A DNA stretch of 64,000 nt from Zantedeschia hybrid cultivar (Eukaryota; Streptophyta; Magnoliopsida; Alismatales; Araceae). Location: contig JARZZO010000014.1 of assembly GCA_030544215.1 (NCBI GenBank), positions 19,874,234 through 19,938,233 on the forward strand. The letters run 5' to 3'. The translations under genes were made by a program, and so were the position numbers. The notes under the pieces were generated by a model. It had not been told where the DNA came from. It did not search any database and worked only from the letters and a program-made list of their open reading frames with translations. Numbering within the stretch: position 1 is the first letter of the stretch; each line of letters begins with the position of its first letter. Shown here piece by piece: positions 21,261-33,200 of this stretch.

Positions 21261-24200
21261 TTACGTCGCATTGAGAGCATTGCACAAAAATTTGTATGCA
21301 TCAAGACAACGCTTGAATTTCTCCTCAGCTATAGACTGCTCACATGAGAGGGGCCCTTGTCAGAATCTATACAGGAGAATCTTATGTCTAGAACAAAAGG
21401 AAAGCGAACACTCATAATACCAAATTCTGAAAATTTCTAGAAGGACTGAAAAACTTGCCATGTCAGTCCACAAGCAGTCAGTCGTGCCAACCCTTATTGA
21501 GAATGAGGGATATACAATGAATAAACTAGTAGTTTGGCAGTCAACAAAAGACATGGTATGTCCAAAGTTAATGCATGTGTGTGCGTGAAAAAGAGAGCTA
21601 AGGTTCGGAGTGCGATCCACAATGAATCAACACAATCCATTTCCACACCCATCTCAACCCTTTCTCACTCCTCTCTGTGTGCACGTGTGAAAATAAGAGC
21701 TAACATTCAGAATGCGGTCAATAATGAATCAAGAAAATTCATTTCCACACCCATCTCAACCCTTTCTCACTCCTCTCTCTCTCTCTCTCTCTCTAACACT
21801 CTCTCTCAATCTCTTCTTACTCTCACACTCCCTCACATTCTCAAGTTGTGCTTTGGCAGATGGCTCTCTACATCGCGTACAGTGATCAGATCAATTCTCA
21901 CACACCGTCTTTTACACTCACTTTCTCCGTCTTTTCACTCCAAATACTCTCACGGTTGTCTACATTGTGATTCAGCCAAAGAAGAGATTTTGATTAGTTC
22001 ACTATGGCACAAGAGCCCAAAAGAAAGTGCCGTCATGGTACTGCACATAATGAAGTCATCAAATGCTTTCTTTTGGGGAACAAGCAAGTAGATGCAAAGG
22101 ATGAAAATCGTATCAGACAACTTGGCATTGGACTTGAAGTCTTAAGGAGACCACATTGGACAATTTTATTTTCAAGGCATTTTTGCCATTTTTTTTGTCT
22201 CTAATTGTGCATTTGCATTCTAGGATGTATTTTTTTAACTTTCTAGTATTTTCATTTTTTATATTTTTTAAGCTACAAATGGGTGGCAAGGCTGGATCAC
22301 CCAGAATTGGCCCTGGATCGACCAAACCGAATTGGGATCAGCAGTTCTCGATCGGCCCAGCACCAACTGATCCATGCTTGATCCCTGATCACGCCTTCCT
22401 TTAATAAGATGAGTACAAAATGTATTGCTCTCCAGTAATTCAGCCTTTTACTTTACATTACAACACTATTTTTGAGGATGGACCTAACATTTGAACAGAC
22501 AGCAACATTTCTATCCCTGTCAACTTATGCCTGGTCAATAGTGTCTAAAATATACTCTCAAACACTGCCTCATGTACTTATGGTTAAACACACTCAAAAG
22601 AGACGTTGGGAATAAATGGAAAAAAAGTAGGCTGATTGGCATTCTGTGAACTGGTTAATCCTCGCTGAATGCAGAGTGCAGTGATCTCACTGTGATTTCA
22701 AGTATGTTTATTGGGAAAGAGAAAACAATTGAAATAATTTCCTGTAGCAGAAGAGATATAGATCTATTAGCATCAACAACAAAGAAAGCCCTTGCATGAT
22801 TTCACATCCTATAAAATATCATAGGCAAGCATGATTTTGGCATTGTTGCATGGATACAAAGATGAGAAAGGATTTTACATGTTTCTAGGAATATTATGTA
22901 CACAGGTACAGTTAAAAGGTTTAAGGCCCCAGTCTCCGGTTTTATGAGCGCACATAGATATTTGTTACTAAGGGCAACAAACTTCATTCACAGGTCTCAG
23001 AATCACAGCTAATGAATATGTCTAAAATGTTTGAGCTTGTAGCCTTGTAATGATTGCCTTTTATCACCATCCTCATGAAGGCTTACCCCATCAACATGGG
23101 TACAGCTTGGGACTCGAACTGTTTGGAGGAACCGGGCATTAGTGCTGGCAATGAGCCGAGCCTCTCGCAAGCTGCTCGGGCTCGGCTCGGTTCGGCTTGA
23201 CTCGTAATTTCAAACGAACCAAGCTCAAGCCTAGGTTAAAACTCGAATGGCTTAATGAGCCAAGCTCAAGTTTACTGTGGCTCGGCTCGTGGGCTTGTGA
23301 GCCGGCTGGATATATCTAATATATATTTTTTAATTCCTCAAATTATGTCAAGTGAAAATGGGTATCCCATCCTATGTGGGTGTGGCTGTGTAACTATCCA
23401 GATTTAAGTGGTTCAAGCTCGAGCCGACCCGAGCCGAGCTCGAGCCGGGCAAAAACGGGGGGAGCTGAGCTCAAGCCCATATTTGGAACTTGAGCCGAGC
23501 TCGAGCTCGAGCCAACCTTCTTTGACCCAAGCTGAGTATGAGCCATCCAAAGCTCGGCTCATTGCCAGCCTTACCGGACATGATTTTCTGGCTGACTGCA
23601 AGTCTAGCGCCGCCCTTGCTCCCCCAACTTGGGCCATTGAGCCATAATACTGACAAATACCTTGTAGAATTTTGACAGAGCAGACTTCATAGATGTTGCT
23701 AGTTGGCCATGAGTTATATCCCCATGGCACAGGTTGCTTTTCATACTATAACACGTCCAACCTAGTCATGATGATGGTTGGTGGTTTCTCTGCACTGGCA
23801 CAGATGAAAGTAAAAAGGGTCGCACAGTATGCATCTTCAAAATACAAATTGTTTGACAGTTTGTAAGACTTAGTTTTTTTCTTTAATGATTATATATTCT
23901 TGAAAAAGAATTTTTTGTTTGGAAAATTTAGTTTGAAAGAGAATTCTTAGGGTTTTGAAAACATGCTCTTCTTTTTTCTTTAATGTAGACTTTGAGAATT
24001 TGGGATCAATCCTCAAGTCTAAGATTTTTGGATCAAGTGTGGATCCATGTTCTTGACCTCTCCTCACTGACCTCGGTCAGTGTTAATTATGCCAACTATT
24101 AATTAGCAACCATTGATTAACTGTCTATGAAGGCCCATTGCTAAAACATGAATGAAATGAATTAATCTGATGCCATGCATGAAAGATGGATCATTCTTCT

Positions 24201-27200
24201 TTGAGGATCCTACAAGGGTCTTTAGAGGATACTTAATGGATTTTGAGTCCACATGGGAATATGAGAATTCGTGGTCTTCAAATGGTGCTAAAAAGATAGG
24301 TCTTTTGGACCCAATCTCCATTAGAACCCCCTAAAGGATATCAAATAACTCAAAGATATCCTTTAAGTATCCTTTAAGGAACAGATTTTGGACAGCATAT
24401 CCCACTTTCTAAGTTCATACATTCATCGTTTGAGTATATATTCAATGACAATAAACATATATTAAACAAGCGGAATTGAACATGCATCAACTTTATTTGA
24501 ATCCTCTTTGTTACAAGATATCACTTTGGACCATTTCATCGATAGGAATGAATCATTTAAAATCTAATTATTCCACCAGTAACAGTGAACCACAACTTTA
24601 TGGCCAATCCATCAGTAGAAAAGAACCATATGATTTAATAGCCATCCTACTGATAGGAATGAACCAAGAATTATGGTTATTGGTTACCCTACCAATAAGA
24701 ATGAACCACAGCTTTATAGCCAGTCCACCAATAGGAAAGAACCATAAAAGTTAATTGTTACTCCGCCAATAAGAATGAACGAAGAACCATACTTATTGGT
24801 CACTCTACCAATAAGAGTGAACCACAAGCGTTAATAGTCAATCCACCAGTAGTAAAGAACCACATAAGCTTAATAGCCACTCCACTAATAAGAATGAACC
24901 CAGAACCATGGATATTGGTCACTCTATCAATAAGAGTGAACCATAACTTCATGGCCAGTCCACCTATAGAAAGAACCACAAAATTAGTGGTCACTCTACT
25001 AATAAGAATGAACTAAGAACCATAATCATTGGTCACTCTACCAATAAGAGTGAATCATAAACATAGTGGTCAATCCACCGATAGGAAAGAACCACATGAT
25101 TTATTAATTAACATTCTGGCCATTCAACCAATATGAATGACCATATATAATTAATTAACATGAAACTTTGGCCATTCAACTGATATGAATGAACTTCACT
25201 TTTAATTAACAAGAAGCTTTGGCCATCCAACCAATATGAATGAACTACATATTAACATACACCTTTGGCCATTCAACCAATATGAATGAACCACACTTTT
25301 AATTAACATAAATCTTTGGCCATCCAACCAATATGAATGAACCACATATTATCATGCAACTTTGACCATTCAACCAATATGAATGAGCTACATATTTAAT
25401 TACAAGAAAATTTGGTCATTCAACCAATATGAATGAACCATATGATTAATTGATTAAAACTTTAGTCATTCAACTAATATGAATGAACCATGTATACGTT
25501 AACATCATTACAAGATAATAAAATAACAAGTGGGTCCTTCTTTTATTTTTCCCGCGCACAGAAATCTTCTAGAAGTGTTCTTCTTTGTTCTTCACCAAGA
25601 AAAAATCCCAGAGCCTCCTCCCTTTTTCTCCCTTCTTGCTCTGTTCTTGTCTGTCTGCTGTAGCAGCCCCTTGTGGGCTTTATATAGAGGGAGTGGGGGG
25701 GAGCTACCGGTTGGCTTCCTTCCCCCCTTTCTCTTTTTTCTTTTTTTTTGGCCCTCCTTTATCTCCTTTTTTTGTTTTATTTTTTTTCTAAAAAAAATGT
25801 TTCAACACAGTTCCTTGCATGAAATTCCCTTAATAGTTTCTCCAGGACAGCTTGGTTTTGCCAGGAACCAGAAAATCTGGGAAACTGATCTGGCAGAAAG
25901 GTTCCTAGTCAACACACTAAAAAAACACTTCCTCCTGAATGATGGATAAGGTTGACTCAAAAAGAAAGGGAATTCATTGCATGGGAGAGGAGTTTCATCA
26001 TTGTAGTCTGAAGCCACCATGTTGGTTGCTTCCAGTTTCCAAATTCAGGGTAGTACTACATTCCTGTTTGGTCAGTTCTACTGTTTGTGATTTTCTTCTC
26101 TTTCTTTCATATGGTTATGTCATTTTGTAAATAGATAAAAAAGTTCATCTTCAAATCACAAAAAGAAAAGCACTAAATCTGAAAAATGCAAAAACAAAAG
26201 GCCAAGACTTAAAAAGAAAAAAATGCTAACTGTAAGATGATTCAATAATTAACCTGTGAAGGCCCTTGGTGCTTATCAGGATGCCACTTCAGAGCAGACA
26301 CACGAAATCTGCAGCAAAGTTGCATACCATGTGATTAAACATTATTCAACGAAATACATGCACAGATATGTATACCTACAAGAATATCCTAAAGAGAGAT
26401 CTCGAGTAAACCATGAATTTGGTCAAAGAAAACATGAACAAAAGCAAGGATACTGGCCATTGAGACTGAACAAACCATGAAACAAGTGCTAAAAGGGCAT
26501 ACCAGAGAAAAACAACCACATACTGAGATTTTATAATAAAACTTACGCATTTTTCACATCATCTATCTTCAGTGGGCCGGTGGGAGGCAACCCAAGTATG
26601 ACTCTGTAGGAATATGAACCTATGGCTGTCAAGTCCTTGTCATTATGATGATGACGATCATCATCATCATCATCTTCATAATCACTCTCTCTTTCCCATT
26701 TTGTTTTGTTATTTGTCCAGTTTGAATCATCATCACTTTCACTACTTTCCCACGCTCTACCATCTCTAGTCGAGCTTGGTCCATCTCTCCACTCAAATCC
26801 AGCTGCTGAGTTCTTAACATGAATGCCATTCCATGGCCTAAAAGACCAGGTATAACATCTATTGTCAAAAGTTGCTCGAAAAATTGTGTCGGAACGCATG
26901 TCGCCATCATCATCATCACCAGAGTAGAAGCTCCCATTATTCCTTTTACCTGGGCAAGAAACAAACATGAACTTCAGTTTCAAAGCCAGAACTCTTCTGT
27001 GTTGAAGATAGAAAATCCAAATACCATGCAAGTGACTTTCGTCCTCGCTACTTTGATGCACCCATTGACGGCATACAAGATTGGAAGCCCATGCCAGCGA
27101 ATCTTAGCCATACTTTTGTATAATACTTATTTGGAAACCTTTTTTGGAGATTTCTTTTTTCCAGAGATCAAAAAACTAGAACCTGTTTATTTTAATTTTG

Positions 27201-30200
27201 TCATTTTGGAAAGTAAAAAAAATAACCCAGAGGTCAAAAATCTAGGAGCCTCGATTCTCAATTTAGGAATTTAGAAACATAAAGTGAACAATTTCTTTCT
27301 TTGCCAATTTGCTTACTCCTACTAGTGATATTAGACTTGTTCTATTAAGAGGAAAATTCAGAACTAAATCTGTGCCTAGCAAACAACAGGAAAGGTGACA
27401 CTGTCCCCCCCCCCCCCACCCCAACCCAATTAATTCACAACCATTCTAATAATGCTAGAACCGTTTCTCTACGAGGTCTTATGCGTACAGATCAGTATAA
27501 CCTCTTCAAAGAACCCAAAATTAATTGCCAAAGGTGAAGGAACCCAACATGAAAGGTCAATTTACTCCCATAAAGGAATTGCAGAGACAGACACTCATAG
27601 AACATAAAGTATATAAGAGGCAACAACATGCATGTGATTGAAGTGTCATCAGCACTGATGCCACAGAAATACAAACCAAACAAGAAGAAATGTTCCCATA
27701 GCTAGTGTTGGGGTGAGGGTATAATGCCCTATACTCCAACCATCAAGGTATTGTCCGCTTTGGCTTGAGGGCTTCACGGTTTTGTCCTTGTTAAAGATAA
27801 TTGACTCCAGAGCGGGGACTTTCTGGGAGGTTACTCATCCCGTTACTACTCCCGACTAAGCATGCTTAACTACGGAGTTCTTACAAGAATCGAGTCAATA
27901 CTCGAATAGGTGCCTCGATGTTTGGAGATACAACTTAGCTAGGGCTGGCAATGAGCCGAGCCGCTCGTGAGCTACTCGAGCAAGTTAAGCTCGACTCGTT
28001 TGCCCAAACGAGTCAAGCCCGAGCCTGAGACATAGCTTGTATATGTAAACAAGCCGATCCCTAATTCAACTGAGCTCGTCTCAGTAGCTTGCGAGCCAAC
28101 TCGTATAAAAATATATTACATCTATTTGTTATTAAACACCTCTATCTCACTGAGTCGCACAGCACCCCAGCCGATACCTACCCGTCAAAATGTTTATCAG
28201 ATCACCCCAATTAACAAGAATATAAAGAGTCCAAAACTTTTTAAGAAATCAATGTCGGACTATTCTGTTGAGAACGCCCAGGCCAGCACCCGCCCACCCA
28301 CCTAGAGGGACTGTTCGTTCATGGGATTTAGTCCTGTAACAGCTGGTACATTTTTTGGCGCCTCCAACGTCTCTATAAACCCCCACCTTTCTTCTCCCTG
28401 TGTTTGAGGGCTGGCTGCCTGAATGGGTATGGGCCATAAATCAAATAGGCTCTTCCCTTTAGGCTGTGGTTAGTAGGCGGGTCATATTAAATGGGCCTAG
28501 TTTGTCTAAATCAAATATTTTTAACGTAAATTAATTATTATTTTTTTGATTCAAACGAGTTTGGCTCGAGCTCGGCTCGAGCTTGACTTTTTGGGCTCGA
28601 GTCCGAGCTCGAGCTTGGGTTTAGGCTTGAATCGTGGCGCGGGCTCGGTTTGAGCCCATAATTTTTCTATTGAGCTGAGCTTAAGTTTTACAAAGCTCGG
28701 CTCGGTTCATTGCCAGCCCTAAACTTAACTATATTTAAGGGGTGTTACATTCTACCTCCATAATATAGGCGACACATGAAATTCTAGATTGGGTCAGGGG
28801 TCCAAAGAGCACCCCGACGATCCTGATCTGACCCAATTCGGATCGGCCGAGAATCGGCCGGAATCGGCTCAGATTGATTGGAATCGGCCGGGATCGGCAG
28901 GGGATTGGCCTGAATTGGCCACCAAAAAAAGAAGGCAATGCCCGGGATCAGCCGGGATCGGTCAGGATAGGCTGGGATCAGCTGGATCCGATCCTGGCCG
29001 ATTCCAGCCAATTACCCCCCAGAATCAGATCGGCTACCGATTTTGCATTTCGTGAGGCGACGTCCTCGTCATAGCATTATCTAACTTACAATCAGTTTAC
29101 CAAACATGTAGGACTTTAGAGGTGGCCCCTACATGCTCAAGAGGTGGCTCCCACTATGTAACTTCACACCGTGGCGTTACGTATCCCAGTCCCACGGATA
29201 GCCCTCTCATGACATAGCACTTTGCCCTGTGTGGCACTTAGCTCCCATACTACCAATTGGTTCATGGCTCTGATACTATTTTGTAATGCCATGTACACCA
29301 ACCATCAAGGTATTATCCGCTTTAGCTCGAGGCCTCATGGTTTTATCCTTTTTTAAAGGTAATTGGCCCCAGAATGGAGACTTCTCGAGAGGTCACCCAT
29401 CCCGTTACTACTCTCAACTAAGCACGCTTAACTATGAAACTCTTTACAAGAACCGAGCTAATACTCGAAAAGGCACCTCGATGTTTGAAGATACAACTTA
29501 GCTATATTTGATGGGTATCAGAGAGGAGGTGCACATCACACGGTTCAGGTGCCATCAGCACCAATGCCACAAAATGCAACAAAAGAAAAGGTCATTACTA
29601 TTGCCAAAAGAAAAAAAAAAGGTTGGGGGGGGGGGGGGAGGTGCCACAAATCATGGCATCCTTATCATTTGATTAGTACTTGATGTATCCAGAATTTGAG
29701 ATTTATATCATACTACATGTGTTAGAACATGAGATTAGGCAAAAAACAATATGAGTATCTTCACTATTAGGGCAACAACCCAATGTCTACAAGTGTGCAT
29801 TCCAAGGCAGGAATGTATATACACTAACCAAAAAAGGATGAATGTAGAACGCACAGGGTCATCTATACGACACCCATCTAACACCCTCCCTATCATACCC
29901 AAGAATTCGCCAACTCCCTGAAGTCACAATTGTGTAAAGAGGTCAGCAAGCTGCTCGAAAGAAGATACATGAATAATAGAAAGTGTGCCATAGATGTAGT
30001 TTTGTCTGATGAAAGGGCAACCCGATGTGCATCTGCTAACGAAAGATAGGAATACTCCATACTGGAACAAGAAACCACTGCCTACTTCTTACTATGCTAG
30101 GGGATAAGAGAGAGGTCCAAGAAATGTAGAAACTTGTAGTAGAACTGCGAGTAGTAGATTGCTGTCCAGTAACTCAGCTAGCATCAGGGAATGCATGCAG

Positions 30201-33200
30201 TGCAAACATAAACAAGGACAGATGAATAGTTTTATTGCTGTGAAGATAGCATAAAAAACACGAGAAAGCTCCATAGTGAACAAAGCAGCAGTGACAAATT
30301 GACTAACATCATGAAACACATGAGCAATGTCAGGACATAAGATGATCAAGCAGACATGTGCCAACAAGCTGCTGATAACTAGTTGGATCTGTCAAAAGAT
30401 CCCATCTGTAGGTCAAAGTTTTACATGAAGTTTCAACAATGTATCAGCCATCCGCAAAGTTGGGGAATGGTCCTCCATGCCACTCTTGGGCCATTTTGGG
30501 GATAAGGAAGGAACATGTATCCAATTTTCACCATTATTTCTAGTGGAAGGCACACAGGTCTATGATCATGTGAGAAAGGCAAGAGTAATGGAAAAAGTTA
30601 ACATAACATCACTCCAGTGGCAGGAATGGTTTTATTTTTTATTTTTTGAAAGTGAGTGGCATCGTTGCCTAGTTAGAGAATCATGACCTGATGCTAGCTT
30701 CATATTGTTTATTTTGGGACATATAATGGCACTTGTACAAACCCCCCTTGGTTTTTGACTTAAATAACTAGTGGTAACAACCACAACATATAAATGAGTA
30801 CACAGATTTTGGTAGTCAAAATTATTATTGGAAAGTTTCAACTTAGTGGTCATTTGGTTTGACATAAAATTCCGTAAAATACCTAAAAACCCATTACAAT
30901 TCAGTGCAAAACCGAATGACTTAATCTGCACAAAAAGCATTGAAAATCATTCATTTCTCAGTGATCTATTTTGGCTATCTTCAATGCAGAACCCACAACA
31001 ACATTGCTTCAACCTTCCTTGCAACACTTTAAATAGGATGTTTATCTGATAATGGATATAGATTGCTAAGGTACCAATCATAATCATATCAAAGATACCA
31101 CCACTTTCATGTAAATCCATATTAAATACAAACGCAAAAGCAACTTTAATGTGCTGCATTAGGAAAGAATTAAATTACGTTTGCTCCTGTTATGTTTGTG
31201 CTTTCCCAATGAATGGCGGGTCTTGAACTTTCCAAACTTCTTGGTTTGGGGCTGGCTGTCAAAGTCATCAGAATTATCTTTTACGGTGAATCCACCTTTT
31301 TCCTCAGCATGCCACAATATATCTTCATCCTGAAAAGAAACATGCTATCCATCAGTCAGCTGAGTCACTTAGCTCATTAGTCACTGCTTCCCTTTTTCTT
31401 TTTTTTTCTCCCCGGGAACAGGACTAACATATAGGAACAGCTTCTATAAGATTGTGATGAATAGTCTATTGAATATACTTTTTTTGAAACTTCTAATTAG
31501 AAGCTTACTGTAAAGAACAAATGATATTTTTTTCAACAAAAAAAAAAGATATAGAAACTGTAAAGCAGATAATGCTGATGTTAATATTCTCAGAATTTAC
31601 TAACACACACTTTAAGTGGAACAACATATTACAATTACAAGACACAAGGACACAGAAATATACCTGAAAGTGCAAATTAGGATATCTGCCATTTAAAAGG
31701 TCTTTGAGAGCTCTTTTGGCATCAGCACGCTTTTCACGGACGACGTATCTGGCATAAGTCTGGTTCAAACTTTTCTTTATGAGTTCTATTGCAAAAAGCA
31801 TGAAACAGGTATAAGAGAGTGAAAACTTGAAAGAAGTATGAACTGACCAGGCCACATAATATCTAGTATCTGGTTAGGTTAAATCCAAGTGAAGCATAGA
31901 TTGTACAATTAGTTGAGTATCTTTTACTGTTAGCAATATAGCCTAGCAAAGGCAAGATTTTGAAATTGATGCGAGGTAGGATATGAGAGACAAAGATATC
32001 CATTACACCAACTCTCCAAAACTCATAAATGCCTGATGTACTTGCTAGACATTTCTACGCCTTGCTCCATAAATAAAGGGAAGTAACAGCCCAAATGAAA
32101 CAAATTGCCCTTCAGACAAAGCAGTTTCAACTTTTTAAGGTGACAGTTGGATAAGTTGTGTGACGTTCTATTAATGGCTATGCATACAATGCATACATGC
32201 ATTGTTCACTATTATCTATACACATAATATATAATCAAATCCCTTGGTCACAAATCACAACATTTGCCTGTCTAAGCAGCGTAAACTTGGCTAGTGCCAT
32301 TCAGGACATGATGTTTACCTATAATTTTTTTTAAAAATTTTCTGGACAAAACTCTTCAAAGATCACTAACGGATTGAAATGAAAAGAAAAACAGGCATTT
32401 CTAAAAACTTGGTCATTCACAAGATGTTTCAGAACAGACCATGACATCTCATGACTTCATCTTGCATGGAATAGACGCAATATAAGAGAGTACACTTACA
32501 GTTTTCCAGTTAGCAATGAGTTTACCAAGGCCGGTAATAATCTATATTCTCTATTTATCAAAGGCGATTGCCTCGCTCGCCTAGGCGATGAAGTAGGTTG
32601 AGGTGAGCCAAAATGGATTGCCTCGCCTCATGTTCCGTGTTCACCTCACTCACCTAGGTATTTGCCTATTATTTCTATGCCAAATGTTTATTTCTTTTTT
32701 AATTACGTGGTACTGAATTTTCTTTTAAAAAAAATTTATTTCAAAGTGGCTAATGCTTCTTTTAACAATGCCAGTTACTCCAATGCCCATTTTCTCTTCT
32801 ATGCTGCCACATTTTTTCTTATTTTTGATAATTCCTAAGACCATCCACTACTTATATAAGCAGTAGATGGTCTTAGGACATCACATATTAGACATGATCA
32901 GTGCTTCTTAAAGTCTCCCCTAGCTCACCTCTCGCCTTTGACTACCACAATTACCTTGGAGACCAGTCACATCAGTGCTATGTTGGCCAATGCCTCGACA
33001 AAAGGCATTTGTTGAGATTATAAATAAACACATAATGCCACCCTCCAAGAACTTAGGGTTTGGTGCCAAGTAAAAAGGTCTCGGGATATTCAGATTTTCT
33101 GGAAAAGCTTGTCATTATCAGTTAGTTGGTTCAACTGAAAAGCCCAAAAAAAAAAAAAACAGAAAACATCATGCACTAGCTGCCCTAAATCCAGAATTTG

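Larger units (their letters stand above)
27720..29520 (-). mobile_element. Cassandra-type TRIM retrotransposon with two nested insertions
   Basis: The right LTR is 29282-29520 (239 bp, TGTAATGCC...GGGTATCA). On the minus strand it carries the 3' half of 5S rRNA: TAGTTAAGCGTGCTTAGTTG, then AGTAGTAACGGGATGGGTGA and CCTC. This is the hallmark of Cassandra. Next to it, on the minus strand, TAGTATCAGAGCC (canonical TGGTATCAGAGC) is the tRNA-Met primer-binding site. The other LTR is 27720-28749, split by a hAT MITE. Its polypurine tract GGAGGTAGAA precedes TGTAACACC. Flanks GAGGG and GAGAG are a 5-bp duplication with one change. It lies in intron 4 of the J-protein gene, same strand. Confidence 0.85.

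Noticed and set aside
21534..22091. 185-codon plus-strand ORF in intron 6
   Set aside because: It is made by a tandem duplication and a CT run, shows Ser/Leu/Thr low complexity and no domain, and lies inside an intron of the opposite strand.
24540..25490. CRISPR-like array
   Set aside because: Units are contiguous with no unique spacers and the genome is a plant's; it is a minisatellite.
29296..29480. 5S rRNA gene
   Set aside because: Only the 3' half of 5S is recognisable, with many changes, and it sits in a Cassandra LTR with primer-binding site, so it is element sequence and not a 5S gene.
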